Shown in pieces: positions 40,274-49,335 of a DNA stretch of 64,000 nucleotides (the stretch's first letter is position 1; every line of letters starts with the position of its first letter). The position numbers were made by a program, and so were the translations under genes. The notes beneath the pieces were generated by a model. That model did no database searches, was not told the origin of the DNA, and saw only the letters and a program-made list of their open reading frames with translations. Origin of the DNA: an uncultured Burkholderiales bacterium. Its GTDB lineage: Bacteria; Pseudomonadota; Gammaproteobacteria; Burkholderiales; Burkholderiaceae_C. The stretch is from positions 1-64,000 of the forward strand of contig CAIJIT010000356.1 of NCBI GenBank assembly GCA_903820745.1, in the 5' to 3' direction.

Positions 40274-42237
40274 TCACGCTGCGCAATATCACGCTGCGAC
40301 GTGGCACCAAAGTCGTTCTCGACGACGCCAGCGTCACGCTGCAACCGGGCGAGAAAATCGGCCTGGTCGGGCGCAACGGCGCAGGCAAGTCGAGCCTGTT
40401 CGCGATGCTGACAAATCGCCTGCAAAACGACAAGGGCGAGGCTGAAATCCCGCGCCAATGGACGATCGGCGAAGTCGCTCAGGACATGCCCGAGACCGAA
40501 ATGCCGGCCACCGACTATGTGCTGGAAGGCGACAACCGCTTGATGGCGGCCAGGATGGCGCTGGACAAGGCCGAGGCCGAAGAAGATGGCCACGCGATGG
40601 CCGATGCCCACGCGATGCTCAGCGATGCCGGCGCTTTTGACGCCAGGCCACGCGCTCAGGCGCTGCTGATGGGTCTGGGTTTCAAGGGCGAACAGGTCGA
40701 CGCGCCGGTCAACAGCTTCTCGGGCGGCTGGCGCATGCGCTTGCAACTGGCGCGGGCGCTGATGTGTCCGGCCGATCTGATGCTGCTTGACGAGCCGACC
40801 AATCACCTGGACCTCGACGCCCTGGTGTGGCTGGAGGCCTGGCTGGAGCGCTATGAAGGCACGCTGATCATCATCAGCCATGACCGGGAATTCCTCGACG
40901 CGATCACCCGCGTCACCCTGCATCTGGACGACGCCAAGCTGATGCGCTATGGCGGCAACTACACCGCTTTCGAACAGATGCGTGCCGAACGGATGGTCTT
41001 GCAGGCTGCGGCCTTTGGCAAGCAGCAGGACCGCATCGAGCATCTGCAGAAATTCATCGACCGCTTCAAGGCCAAGGCCAGCAAGGCCAAACAGGCGCAA
41101 AGCCGGGTCAAGGCGCTGGAGCGGATGGAACGGCTGGCGCCGGTGCTGGCAGCTTCGGACTTCTCGTTTGAATTCCGCGAGCCGCTCAATCTGCCCAATC
41201 CGATGCTGATGTTCGACGAAGTTGCCTGCGGCTATGAAGCTGAAGACGGCGAGCAGAACATCATTGTGCGCGGCATCAACCGCTCGGTGCTGGCAGGTCA
41301 GCGCATCGGCATCCTCGGCGCCAACGGTCAGGGCAAGTCGACCGTGGTGAAGACGGTCGCGCGCATGAACAAGGCCCTGGGCGGCAAGATCACCGAAGGC
41401 AAGGGTCTGCAGATCGGCTATTTCGCCCAGCAGGAAATGGACGTGCTGCGCCCCGACGAAGGGCCGCTCTCGCATATGGTGCGGCTGGCCAAGGAATGCA
41501 GCCCGAATGCGCGCGAACAGGAGTTGCGCGACTTCCTCGGCCAGTTCCGCTTTGTCGGCGCGATGGTCAACCAGGAAGTCGGCAGCCTTTCAGGCGGAGA
41601 GAAAGCCCGATTGGTGCTGGCGATGCTGGTCTGGCAGCGCCCGAACCTGCTGCTGCTTGACGAGCCGACCAACCATCTCGACCTGACGACGCGCGAGGCG
41701 CTGTCGATGGCGCTGAACGAATTCGAAGGCACGGTGATGCTGGTCAGCCATGACCGGGCCCTGCTGCGCGAAGTCTGCGACGAATTCTGGTTGGTCGCCA
41801 AGGGCGTGGTTGCACCCTTCGACGGCGATCTGGACGATTACCAGAAATGGCTGCTCGAGCAATCGAAGGAAGCTGCCAAAGCAGCCAAGGATGCCGCCAA
41901 GAAGGCCGCCAAAGCCGGCTTTGCCAAGGTGGCAGCACCCCAGGCTGCAGCCGCGCCGGTCGCGCCTGATCGCAAGGCCAGCGGGCAGGCACGCCAACGT
42001 CTGGCCGAGCAGACCAAGCCGCTGCGCCGCGAGATGGACGGCATTGATGCAAAGCTCAACAAGCTCGCCGACGAACGCTCGGCAATCGAACTTAGCTTGG
42101 CCGCTCAATCAAACAATACGGTGCAGATGGCCGAGTTGGGCCGGCGCCTGAAAGGCATCCATGATGAGCTTGAAGCCGCTGAACAGAGATGGTTGGCTTT
42201 GAGTGCCCAGGTGGATGCCGTTCATGCCATCGAATAA
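40270..42237 (+). CDS. ABC-F family ATPase (YheS-like)
   Basis: 655 residues with two nucleotide-binding domains and no membrane part. First: GRNGAGKSSLFAM, FSGGWRMRLQLARAL, LLLDEPTNHLD. Second: GANGQGKSTVVKTV, LSGGEKARLVLAML, LLLDEPTNHLD. A linker of about 80 charged residues separates them, and a C-terminal Ala/Lys-rich plus coiled-coil tail follows position 540. ABC-F proteins act on the ribosome. The layout matches the YheS group, not EttA or Uup, judged by general features only. Translationally coupled to prmB, another ribosome gene. Confidence 0.9.
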   Translation: MITLRNITLRRGTKVVLDDASVTLQPGEKIGLVGRNGAGKSSLFAMLTNRLQNDKGEAEIPRQWTIGEVAQDMPETEMPATDYVLEGDNRLMAARMALDKAEAEEDGHAMADAHAMLSDAGAFDARPRAQALLMGLGFKGEQVDAPVNSFSGGWRMRLQLARALMCPADLMLLDEPTNHLDLDALVWLEAWLERYEGTLIIISHDREFLDAITRVTLHLDDAKLMRYGGNYTAFEQMRAERMVLQAAAFGKQQDRIEHLQKFIDRFKAKASKAKQAQSRVKALERMERLAPVLAASDFSFEFREPLNLPNPMLMFDEVACGYEAEDGEQNIIVRGINRSVLAGQRIGILGANGQGKSTVVKTVARMNKALGGKITEGKGLQIGYFAQQEMDVLRPDEGPLSHMVRLAKECSPNAREQELRDFLGQFRFVGAMVNQEVGSLSGGEKARLVLAMLVWQRPNLLLLDEPTNHLDLTTREALSMALNEFEGTVMLVSHDRALLREVCDEFWLVAKGVVAPFDGDLDDYQKWLLEQSKEAAKAAKDAAKKAAKAGFAKVAAPQAAAAPVAPDRKASGQARQRLAEQTKPLRREMDGIDAKLNKLADERSAIELSLAAQSNNTVQMAELGRRLKGIHDELEAAEQRWLALSAQVDAVHAIE

Positions 42238-42248
42238 GTGATAGGAGG

Positions 42249-42282
42249 GTCAAGGTCCGGGGCTTGGCTCCCGAACCTTGAC
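42249..42282 (+). terminator. Hairpin after the ABC-F gene
   Basis: GTCAAGGT (42249-42256) pairs with ACCTTGAC (42275-42282), and an inner CGGG/CCCG extends the stem. It begins 12 bases past the stop codon. No T-run follows, so it may end transcription with help or protect the mRNA 3' end. Confidence 0.45.
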
Positions 42283-42305
42283 GACACCGGAGCCCTCAAC
42301 TAGTA

Positions 42306-42341
42306 AATTAAATTGCACACAATTTAATTGCTAGATATAAT
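42306..42341 (+). promoter_or_regulatory. ohrR-ohr promoter with OhrR operator
   Basis: A perfect palindrome with 10-base arms (42306-42315 and 42320-42329) around CACA matches the AT-rich OhrR box type (ATTGTA-like arms). It overlaps the -35 TTGCAC (42313-42318), and a consensus -10 TATAAT follows at 42336-42341 with exactly 17 bases between. A bound OhrR would block polymerase. Transcription would start near 42348, at the first ATG. Confidence 0.85.
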
Positions 42342-42347
42342 AACTCC

Positions 42348-42827
42348 ATGCCAAGCAACAAGCAGTCCGCCGTGAACCGAGCAGTCGCTCCCGACGAGTG
42401 GCTGCGACTGGACAAGCAACTGTGTTTTGCGCTTTACGCCAGCTCATTGGCGATGACCAAGCAATACAAACCTTTGCTAGAACCGCTCGGTCTGACCTAT
42501 CCGCAGTATCTGGTAATGCTCGTGCTCTGGGAGGCCGATGAAATCAGCGTTTCCACCCTGGGGCAACGGCTTTCACTTGACTCCGGCACGCTCACACCCT
42601 TGCTCAAGCGCCTTGAGTCGGCAGGCCTGATCCAGCGCCGGCGCGCCAACGACGACGAGCGTCGGGTCGACATCTTGTTGACCGAAGAAGGCAAAGCATT
42701 GAAGGAACAGGCCCGACCCATACCGCCCAAGCTGGCCAGCGCCAGCGCCTGCTCATTGGAAGAATTGTCAAGTCTCACCCACCGTTTGCACCAGTTACGC
42801 GAGCAACTGGCAAGCAAACTCCCCTGA
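42348..42827 (+). CDS. ohrR: Organic hydroperoxide sensor OhrR (MarR family)
   Basis: 159 residues from ATG at 42348; GTG at 42372 would give 151 and fits the family's length better. The sensing cysteine is in [20 protein letters not shown] (Cys26, or Cys18 from the GTG). Winged helix: [44 protein letters not shown]. It represses ohr until the cysteine is oxidised by organic peroxides. The first ATG lies at the predicted transcription start, so either the message is leaderless or the GTG is used. Confidence 0.9.
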   Translation: MPSNKQSAVNRAVAPDEWLRLDKQLCFALYASSLAMTKQYKPLLEPLGLTYPQYLVMLVLWEADEISVSTLGQRLSLDSGTLTPLLKRLESAGLIQRRRANDDERRVDILLTEEGKALKEQARPIPPKLASASACSLEELSSLTHRLHQLREQLASKLP

Positions 42828-42852
42828 ACCCATCAGCAGAAAGTTCGTCATC

Positions 42853-43278
42853 ATGTCACTCGAAAAGATCCTCTACACGGCCCACGCCACGTCTACCGGT
42901 GGTCGCGAAGGCAAGTCGGCCACGCCCGATGGTGCATTGAATGTCATGCTGTCCACACCCAAGGAGTTGGGCGGTGCAGGAGGCTCCGGCACCAACCCGG
43001 AACAGTTGTTTGCAGCCGGCTATTCAGCCTGTTTCATCGGCGCCCTGAAGGTCGTTGCGGGCAAGATGAAACGTGCTTTGCCGACCGATCTCTCAGTAAC
43101 AGCCGATGTGAGCATCGGGCCCATACCCAAAGGCTTTGGCATTCAGGTGGCCTTGAACATCAGCATCCCCGGCCTGGAGCACGCGTCGGCGGAAAGCCTG
43201 GTGCAGGCCGCCCATCAGGTCTGTCCCTACTCGAACGCTACACGTGGCAATATCGACGTGACACTGAATCTGGTCTGA
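42853..43278 (+). CDS. ohr: Organic hydroperoxide resistance protein
   Basis: 141 residues. Cys60 ([12 protein letters not shown]) and Cys124 ([10 protein letters not shown]) are the peroxidatic and resolving pair. [16 protein letters not shown] and [16 protein letters not shown] are family blocks. It reduces fatty-acid and alkyl hydroperoxides using lipoylated proteins. Lies 25 bases after ohrR under the same operator. Confidence 0.96.
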   Translation: MSLEKILYTAHATSTGGREGKSATPDGALNVMLSTPKELGGAGGSGTNPEQLFAAGYSACFIGALKVVAGKMKRALPTDLSVTADVSIGPIPKGFGIQVALNISIPGLEHASAESLVQAAHQVCPYSNATRGNIDVTLNLV

Positions 43279-43340
43279 TCGCGCAACCCCGATGGAGGCT
43301 CAACGATCCCGGCAGAACATGGCAGCTTACGGTTCCGGCC

Positions 43341-44285
43341 TCAAACGGGCGATCCAAGCAGGCTCAACAACATTTCGATCCGCGCCTTCACCGGGCTCAG
43401 CAAACCTGCACTCGGCAGTGCGTCGACTGCTGCGCTGACCGGCCCGGCATCGCAGCGGGTGCTGCGCAGCACCGCCACGCCTTGCTCAAGGGCGATGCGC
43501 AATGCAGCCTCAAGCGGACTGGAAAGGCTGCCATTGCCGGTGCCTGCAACGACCAGTCCATCGACGCCCCGGGCCAGCAAAGCCTCGACTACCGCGCCGT
43601 CAGCGCCAACGTGGTTCATCACGATTTGCACCCGCGGCCATTGCACTGCGGGCCGGGTAATTCGCGCCAGGCCCAGGGCAGCAGGCGCTGATGGCCGCTT
43701 TGCCAGCCAGCGCACGACGCCCTCCTCCACCACGCCGAGTCGGCTGCCTTCGGCCGAAGCAAAAGCGTCGAGCCGATAGCTGTGCACCTTGCGCACTTGT
43801 TCGGCTGAATGGATCGCGCCTGCAAAGGCGACCACCACCCCGGCCACCTGCGCTTGTGCCGCGACGGCAACCGCATCGAGCAGGTTCTGAGGTCCATCAG
43901 CCTGCAAGGACGTGGCTGGGCGCATCGCCGCAGTGATCACCACCGGCTTGACCGGATTGAGCAGTCGCTGCAAAAAATAAGCGGTTTCTTCCAGCGTGTC
44001 GGTGCCATGGGTGATGACGATGCCGCCAACCTCGGGCCGCGCCAGGTGCTGCGCCAGCCTTTCGGCCAGCTTCTGCCAGGTGGCGAAATCCATGTCCTTG
44101 CTGTCGATCTGGGCGACCTGCTCGGCTTCCAGCCGACGACCTGCCAGGCCGGGCAGCGAGGCGATCAACTGCTCCACGGAGAGCTGCGCCGCCTTGTAAC
44201 CAACGTTATCCCCAGGGTCGGCCGCGGTGCCGGCAATCGTGCCGCCAGTGCCCAGAATCACGATCAACTCGCCTTTGTTTTGCAT
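43341..44285 (-). CDS. L-asparaginase
   Basis: About 314 residues from ATG at 44283-44285 (an upstream TTG at 44294 is possible; AGGA precedes the ATG). Both active-site threonines are present: ILGTGGTIAG and ITHGTDTLEETAYFL, with TAAMRPATSLQADGPQN and the lysine region absent of signal peptide, so cytoplasmic. It hydrolyses asparagine to aspartate. Divergent from lexA; the nearer LexA box overlaps the area just before its start. Confidence 0.88.
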   Translation of the reverse strand: MQNKGELIVILGTGGTIAGTAADPGDNVGYKAAQLSVEQLIASLPGLAGRRLEAEQVAQIDSKDMDFATWQKLAERLAQHLARPEVGGIVITHGTDTLEETAYFLQRLLNPVKPVVITAAMRPATSLQADGPQNLLDAVAVAAQAQVAGVVVAFAGAIHSAEQVRKVHSYRLDAFASAEGSRLGVVEEGVVRWLAKRPSAPAALGLARITRPAVQWPRVQIVMNHVGADGAVVEALLARGVDGLVVAGTGNGSLSSPLEAALRIALEQGVAVLRSTRCDAGPVSAAVDALPSAGLLSPVKARIEMLLSLLGSPV

Positions 44286-44296
44286 TTTTCTCAATC

Positions 44297-44333
44297 CTGG
44301 ATGAAAATACAGTCACTGGATAGATATTCAGTG
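44297..44333 (+). promoter_or_regulatory. Two tandem LexA boxes
   Basis: CTG-N10-CAG occurs at 44297-44312 and again at 44316-44331, the second within the longer palindrome AGTCACTG...CAGTGACT (44311-44336). This is the E. coli-type SOS box spacing. Twin boxes directly before lexA fit autoregulation. They also lie just upstream of the divergent asparaginase gene. Confidence 0.8.
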
Positions 44334-44355
44334 ACTTTGAACCTGAGGAACATCC

Positions 44356-45051
44356 ATGGACGACAGCCCCAAACTCACCGCCCGACAGCAACAAATTCTC
44401 GACCTAGTTCGCGATGCGATTGAACGCACCGGCGCGCCGCCGACCCGCGCCGAGATCGCCACCGAACTCGGATTCCGCTCAGCCAACGCAGCCGAAGAGC
44501 ATTTGCAGGCACTCGCCCGCAAGGGCGTGATCGAGTTGGTTGGCGGCACCTCACGCGGCATCAGGCTGAAGTCTGACACATTGCGCGCCGTGAACATCGC
44601 TCGCGATGCACGCGCCGCCTTTAGCAAGCAATTTTCGCTGCCGATGGCCGGGCTGGCGCAGTTGACCTTGCCCTTGGTCGGACGCGTCGCTGCAGGCCAC
44701 CCGATCCTGGCGACTGAGCATATCGAGCAGACCTATACGCTGGATGCGAGCATGTTCTCAAGCCCGCCCGACTTCTTGCTGACAGTGCGCGGCATGAGCA
44801 TGAGCGGTGTCGGTATCATGGACGGTGATCTGCTGGCGGTGCGCAAGGCCAGCGAAGCCAGAACCGGGCAGATCGTCGTCGCCCGTATCGGCGATGAAGT
44901 CACCGTCAAGCGCTTCAAGCGCGGCCGCACCGGGATTGAACTGCTGGCAGAAAACCCCGATTTCGCGCCGATCCAGATCGCCAATGGCGATGAAAGCTTT
45001 TCACTCGAAGGCCTGGCCGTCGGGCTGATTCGCAAGCAGATGTTCAGCTGA
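44356..45051 (+). CDS. lexA: LexA repressor
   Basis: 231 residues. N-terminal winged helix ([44 protein letters not shown]), self-cleavage site Ala113-Gly114 in [12 protein letters not shown], Ser150 in [14 protein letters not shown] and Lys185 in [12 protein letters not shown] linker of about 25 extra residues between the domains, relative to E. coli, is usual in this order. It represses SOS genes until RecA filaments trigger cleavage. Preceded by two LexA boxes. Confidence 0.97.
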   Translation: MDDSPKLTARQQQILDLVRDAIERTGAPPTRAEIATELGFRSANAAEEHLQALARKGVIELVGGTSRGIRLKSDTLRAVNIARDARAAFSKQFSLPMAGLAQLTLPLVGRVAAGHPILATEHIEQTYTLDASMFSSPPDFLLTVRGMSMSGVGIMDGDLLAVRKASEARTGQIVVARIGDEVTVKRFKRGRTGIELLAENPDFAPIQIANGDESFSLEGLAVGLIRKQMFS

Positions 45052-45116
45052 GCGCCGCGACGATGCTGTTCGTCTTGGCCGCGCCGAGGCATTTTTCTCA
45101 AATCGCCAGAAATTCC

Positions 45117-45192
45117 CCCCGTTCGCCCTGAGCCCGTCGAAGGGCCGAATTGGGCAGGACTGGGTCCTTCGACAAGTTCAGGACGAACGGGG
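45117..45192. repeat. Long imperfect palindromic repeat between lexA and rlmD
   Basis: The left arm (45117-45143, CCCCGTTCGCCCTGAGCCCG then TCGAAGG) and the right arm (45166-45192, CCTTCGACAAGTTCAGGACG then AACGGGG) are near reverse complements with a 22-base loop. This core, CCTTCGACA-x-x-CTCAGGACGAAC, is a dispersed intergenic element in many Proteobacteria. Here it lies between convergent genes and could also end transcription from both sides. Confidence 0.75.
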
Positions 45193-45211
45193 ATTGATAT
45201 GTTCGCTTTGG

Positions 45212-46579
45212 CTAAGCCGAAGCCGGTCTTTCGAACACAGCCATGCTTTCCACATGCGAGGTGTGGGGGAACATATTGATGGCGCCGGCTGACAGGCAGC
45301 GGTAGCCGGCCTGATTGACCAGCAGGCCGGCATCGCGCGCCAGGGTGGCTGGGTTGCAGCTGACATAGACGATGCGCTGTGGCGGCTGCCAGCCCGGCGC
45401 CAAAGTTGGGTCCAGCGCGATGTCGGTGAGCGCCTGGATCAGGGCGAAAGCCCCGTCACGCGGCGGGTCGATCAGCCATTTATCGGCGATGCCATCGGCA
45501 GCCAGCAACGCCGGCGTCATCTCGAACAAGTTGCGAACGACAAACGAAGCCTTGCCGTCCAGTCCGTTGAGCTTGGCGTTCTGGCGCGAGCGCTGCACCA
45601 GCGCCTCACTGCCTTCGATGCCCAGCACCTCGCGCGCCTTCGTCGCCAGCGGCAGGGTGAAGTTGCCCAGGCCACAAAACCAGTCGATGACCCGCTCGCT
45701 GCTTTGCACCTCGAGCAAGCGCAAGGCACGCCCGACCAGCACGGTATTGATCTGCGGATTGACCTGGGTGAAATCGGTCGGCTTGAACGGCATCGTGATG
45801 CCGAACTCGGGCAGGCTGTACGACAGCAAGGTGCCACCTTCGTCGAGCAAATGCACGGTATCCGGGCCTTTGGGCTGCAGCCACCATTGCACATCATGTT
45901 CAGCAGCAAAGGCGCGCAAGCTCGCCTTGTCGGCATCAGGCAGCGGCGCCAGGTTGCGCAAGACCAGCGCGATCACGCTGTCGCCCATGGCGAGCTCGAT
46001 CTGCGGCAGGCGGTCGCGCTCGATCATGCCGGCGATCAACTCGCGCAGAGGCATCAACAGATCGCTGACCCGCTTCGGCACGACCTTGCAGACTTCCATA
46101 TCGGCGACATAACGACTCTTGCGCTCGTGGAAGCCGATCAGCACCTTGTTCTTCTTGACCACATGGCGGACCGAGAAGCGCGCACGGTGGCGATAGCCCC
46201 AGGTCGGCCCTTCGATCGGGCGCAGGATCATCTCGGCCTTGACACGACCGAGGTGCCAGAGGTTGTCTTCGACCACCCGCTGCTTGATTGCGACCTGGGC
46301 TGCGGGCTGCAGATGCTGCATCTTGCAGCCGCCGCATGAACCGTCGTGCAAGCCGAAATGCGGGCAATCGGTAACGCTGACGCGTTGCGAGCTTTCGCGC
46401 CGCATCGCTGTCAGGCTGCCCTGCTCCCAACTGCTTTTCTTGCGGCCAACCACCACCTGCACTTCTTCACCGGGTAGCGCCCCTTCGATGAAGACCACCT
46501 TGCCCTCTTCGTTGCGGGCAACGCCTTGCGCGTCGAGGTCCATCGATTCGACCTTGAGCCATTCTGATACTTGAGTCAT
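45212..46579 (-). CDS. rlmD: 23S rRNA (uracil(1939)-C(5))-methyltransferase
   Basis: 455 residues. N-terminal TRAM domain ([31 protein letters not shown]), iron-sulfur cysteines at C72, C82, C85 ([14 protein letters not shown]) and a later one in DMEVCKVV. The SAM domain includes [16 protein letters not shown], the DPPRDGA loop, and the nucleophilic cysteine in [14 protein letters not shown]. It methylates 23S rRNA. It follows nlpD by 80 bases. Confidence 0.95.
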   Translation of the reverse strand: MTQVSEWLKVESMDLDAQGVARNEEGKVVFIEGALPGEEVQVVVGRKKSSWEQGSLTAMRRESSQRVSVTDCPHFGLHDGSCGGCKMQHLQPAAQVAIKQRVVEDNLWHLGRVKAEMILRPIEGPTWGYRHRARFSVRHVVKKNKVLIGFHERKSRYVADMEVCKVVPKRVSDLLMPLRELIAGMIERDRLPQIELAMGDSVIALVLRNLAPLPDADKASLRAFAAEHDVQWWLQPKGPDTVHLLDEGGTLLSYSLPEFGITMPFKPTDFTQVNPQINTVLVGRALRLLEVQSSERVIDWFCGLGNFTLPLATKAREVLGIEGSEALVQRSRQNAKLNGLDGKASFVVRNLFEMTPALLAADGIADKWLIDPPRDGAFALIQALTDIALDPTLAPGWQPPQRIVYVSCNPATLARDAGLLVNQAGYRCLSAGAINMFPHTSHVESMAVFERPASA

Positions 46580-46659
46580 TCAGCGATTATCCCTGCGCCG
46601 AACCAGGTCCGGCCGAGCCTGGCCCGGCGGCACCGCCGCGCTTATTGTTGGCTGGCTTT

Positions 46660-47562
46660 TCAGCGGCTGGGCAACAGCTTGGCGGGATCGATTGGCTTGC
46701 CCTGCTTGCGGATTTCGAAGTGCAATTTGACCTGGTCACTGTCGCTGGATCCCATCTCGGCGATCTTCTGCCCCTTGCGCACGACCTCATCCTCCTTGAC
46801 CAGCAACGCCTGGTTGTGGGCATAGGCGGTCAGGTAGTTGGTGCTGTGTTTGATGATGATCATGTTGCCGTAGCCGCGCAGTCCCGAGCCCGCATACATC
46901 ACGCGCCCATCGGCCGCTGCCAGTACTGCGTCGCCTGCACTGCCGTTGAAGGCCAGGCCCTTGTTGCGGACTTCGTCGAAGTTGGCGGTCACCGCACCGC
47001 TGGCTGGCCAGCCCCATTTGATGTCCTCATCTTCGCCACGCGAGGAGGCAGCCGGCGCAGGCTTGCTGTCCACGGGCTTGCTGTCCACCGGTTTGGCGTC
47101 CGCTGGCTTGCTGTCCAAAGGTCTGGACTCGACCTTGGCTGCGGGGACGACCTTGGTGACCACGGCCTCGGCCGCAGACGGCACGACCCGCAAGACCTGC
47201 CCGACCTCGATCAAATTGGGCTTGTCCAGGGTGTTCCATTTCACCAGGTCACGCCAGTTCTGGCCATTGTCCAGCGCGATACGAATCAACGTGTCACCGG
47301 GCTTGACCATGTAATAGCCGGGCTTTCCGGCGTTTTCGGCGCCTGGCAAAGGCTTATCAACCGTTGCAACCACCGCGGCCTTGGGCGGGGCCATGGTGGT
47401 CGGCGCCACAGTCGCCGGTATCACTGGCACCGGCTTTGCAATGCTTAAGGCTTGGCGATCCTCGACGGGCGCGCGCTGCGTCACGCTACCGCAGGACGCC
47501 AGCAAGGCGCACAAGCCGGAAAACAGCATGGCCCTGGAATAACAGTGGTTGTTCTTTTGCAT
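46660..47562 (-). CDS. nlpD: NlpD-type lipoprotein, LysM and degenerate M23 peptidase domains
   Basis: About 300 residues from ATG at 47560-47562; upstream in-frame starts (47580, 47634) would bury the signal. A lipoprotein signal ends at LLASC. LysM is at about 80-127 (YYMVKPGDTLIRIALDNGQNW). A linker follows with repeated DSKPADAKPVDSKPVDSKPA units. The M23 domain has NKGLAFNGSAG where active enzymes have the first His and Asp, and LHFEIRKQGKPIDP at its end, so it is probably inactive and acts as an amidase activator, as NlpD does. Last gene of surE-pcm-nlpD. rpoS, usual next gene, is missing. Confidence 0.88.
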   Translation of the reverse strand: MQKNNHCYSRAMLFSGLCALLASCGSVTQRAPVEDRQALSIAKPVPVIPATVAPTTMAPPKAAVVATVDKPLPGAENAGKPGYYMVKPGDTLIRIALDNGQNWRDLVKWNTLDKPNLIEVGQVLRVVPSAAEAVVTKVVPAAKVESRPLDSKPADAKPVDSKPVDSKPAPAASSRGEDEDIKWGWPASGAVTANFDEVRNKGLAFNGSAGDAVLAAADGRVMYAGSGLRGYGNMIIIKHSTNYLTAYAHNQALLVKEDEVVRKGQKIAEMGSSDSDQVKLHFEIRKQGKPIDPAKLLPSR

Positions 47563-47630
47563 GGGTCGCGTTGGCGGCATTGACTTGCTGAATAAAACGA
47601 TACGGCCGGTATCTGACACTTCACCCGGGC

Positions 47631-48476
47631 TCACAAGACGCCCGATTTTAATGGCACGAACAGCACCGGCTCGAACTCACTGCGGACAAACCGACTGACC
47701 GCGCCGTCGACCAGATGGTCGACGACCACCAGCAACTGGCCGCGCCCGCCCGGCGAGCTCATCGGCGCCACCAAACGTCCGCCAGGTGCCAATTGGTCGA
47801 GCCATTGCTGTGGCAGATCTTCCCCACCCGCTGCGGCGATGATGCTGTCGAACGGCGCGCCAGGGGCAAAACCGAGCCGACCATCGCCATAGATCAAACG
47901 GATGTCCGGCCGCTTGCCGCGCGGCAAGCTGGCCAGATTGATGCGCGCTTTTTCATGCAAAGGCTTGAGCCGCTCGATCGACACCACCTGCTTTGCCAAC
48001 AGACCCAGCAGGGCGGCCTGATAGCCACACCCGGTACCGATCTCCATGGCCTTGCCCAGATGGCCTTGCCGGGACGCCGAAGCGCCCTCAAACAGCAGGG
48101 ACAACATGCGCCCGACCACCGAGGGTTTGGAAATCGTCTGCCCATGGCCGATCGGCAGGCTGGTGTCTTCGTAAGCCTGATTGGCCAAGGCACTGTCGAT
48201 GAATTGATGGCGGGGAATCTGGGCCAGCGCCTTCAGCACCCTCTCATCGCGAAGACCGTCCTGCTGCAAACGCTGCGACATGCGTTCGCGCACATGGGCG
48301 GAATCAAGGCCCAAGCCACTCGGGGCTGCCTGCTTGGCCGCATCGATCGTGGCCTGCTGCAAATGCCGCTGCGGCATCAGCATTTCACGTGACTTGTTCG
48401 CACTACCCGGAGCCGCGCCGCCAAGCTCGTCGAGCAACAGCGGAAAGCGCCGCGGCCGGCCGGGCGTTTCGCTCAT
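47631..48476 (-). CDS. pcm: Protein-L-isoaspartate O-methyltransferase
   Basis: About 281 residues from ATG at 48474-48476, which overlaps the surE stop (ATGA). An N-terminal extension of about 60 residues precedes the enzyme domain ([32 protein letters not shown]). [25 protein letters not shown] and [15 protein letters not shown] are the conserved substrate and SAM blocks. It repairs isoaspartyl residues. Part of the surE-pcm-nlpD operon. Confidence 0.94.
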   Translation of the reverse strand: MSETPGRPRRFPLLLDELGGAAPGSANKSREMLMPQRHLQQATIDAAKQAAPSGLGLDSAHVRERMSQRLQQDGLRDERVLKALAQIPRHQFIDSALANQAYEDTSLPIGHGQTISKPSVVGRMLSLLFEGASASRQGHLGKAMEIGTGCGYQAALLGLLAKQVVSIERLKPLHEKARINLASLPRGKRPDIRLIYGDGRLGFAPGAPFDSIIAAAGGEDLPQQWLDQLAPGGRLVAPMSSPGGRGQLLVVVDHLVDGAVSRFVRSEFEPVLFVPLKSGVL

Positions 48477-49222
48477 CCCGGCAGTCCCAGACGCTGACCC
48501 CAACCCGGCAAGGCCAGGTGATGGGTGAGATCAACCTGCAAGGGCGTGATCGACACCTGGCCATTGGCCGTGGCGTGGAAATCGGTGCCTTCGCCAGCTT
48601 CGCGCGCATCACCGGCCGGGCCGATCCAGTAAATTGTTTCCCCGCGCGGGCTCTGTTGGCGGATCACCGGTTCACTGGCATGGCGCCGGCCCAAACGGGT
48701 GATGCGGCGCGGCAGCGTCAGCGCATCGGCCCGATTCGGGATATTCACATTGAGCAAAAAAGCCTGACCAAGGCCACCTGCGATCACTTGCTCGACCAGG
48801 TTTCTGGCCATCGCAGCGGCCGCGTCCACATGGCCCCAGCCCTTGGACACCTGCGAGAACGCGATCGACGGAATGCCGAACAGAAATCCTTCTGTGGCCG
48901 CGGCGACGGTGCCCGAATAGAGCGTGTCGTCACCCATATTGGCGCCGTTGTTGATGCCCGACAGCACCAAATCTGGTTTGTAGTCGAGCAAGCCGGTCAG
49001 GGCCACATGGACGCAGTCGGAGGGTGTGCCATTGACATAGCGGAATCCGTTTGTCGCCGTATAGACCGACAACGGTCGGCCGAGCGTCAATGAATTCGAG
49101 GTGCCGCTGGCATTCTGCTCGGGGGCGATGACGTCGATCTCACCCAGACCTTCAAAAGCCTTGACGAGCGCGAGCAAGCCCGGCGCAAGGTACCCATCAT
49201 CGTTGGCAATCAATATACGCAT
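48473..49222 (-). CDS. surE: 5'/3'-nucleotidase SurE
   Basis: About 249 residues from ATG at 49220-49222 (another ATG three codons earlier is possible). [16 protein letters not shown] holds the metal aspartates, with [26 protein letters not shown] and [24 protein letters not shown]. It dephosphorylates nucleoside monophosphates in the stationary phase. First gene of the operon. Confidence 0.96.
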   Translation of the reverse strand: MRILIANDDGYLAPGLLALVKAFEGLGEIDVIAPEQNASGTSNSLTLGRPLSVYTATNGFRYVNGTPSDCVHVALTGLLDYKPDLVLSGINNGANMGDDTLYSGTVAAATEGFLFGIPSIAFSQVSKGWGHVDAAAAMARNLVEQVIAGGLGQAFLLNVNIPNRADALTLPRRITRLGRRHASEPVIRQQSPRGETIYWIGPAGDAREAGEGTDFHATANGQVSITPLQVDLTHHLALPGWGQRLGLPG

Positions 49223-49335
49223 GCGGCCCATTGTAGGCAGGCGTCGCCTGGGTGACCCGGCAGCAACCCCACATTACCTATCATCCAGCCGTATATTTAC
49301 CGCTCATCAGCATCCCAGCACCGAAGGAAACCTCA

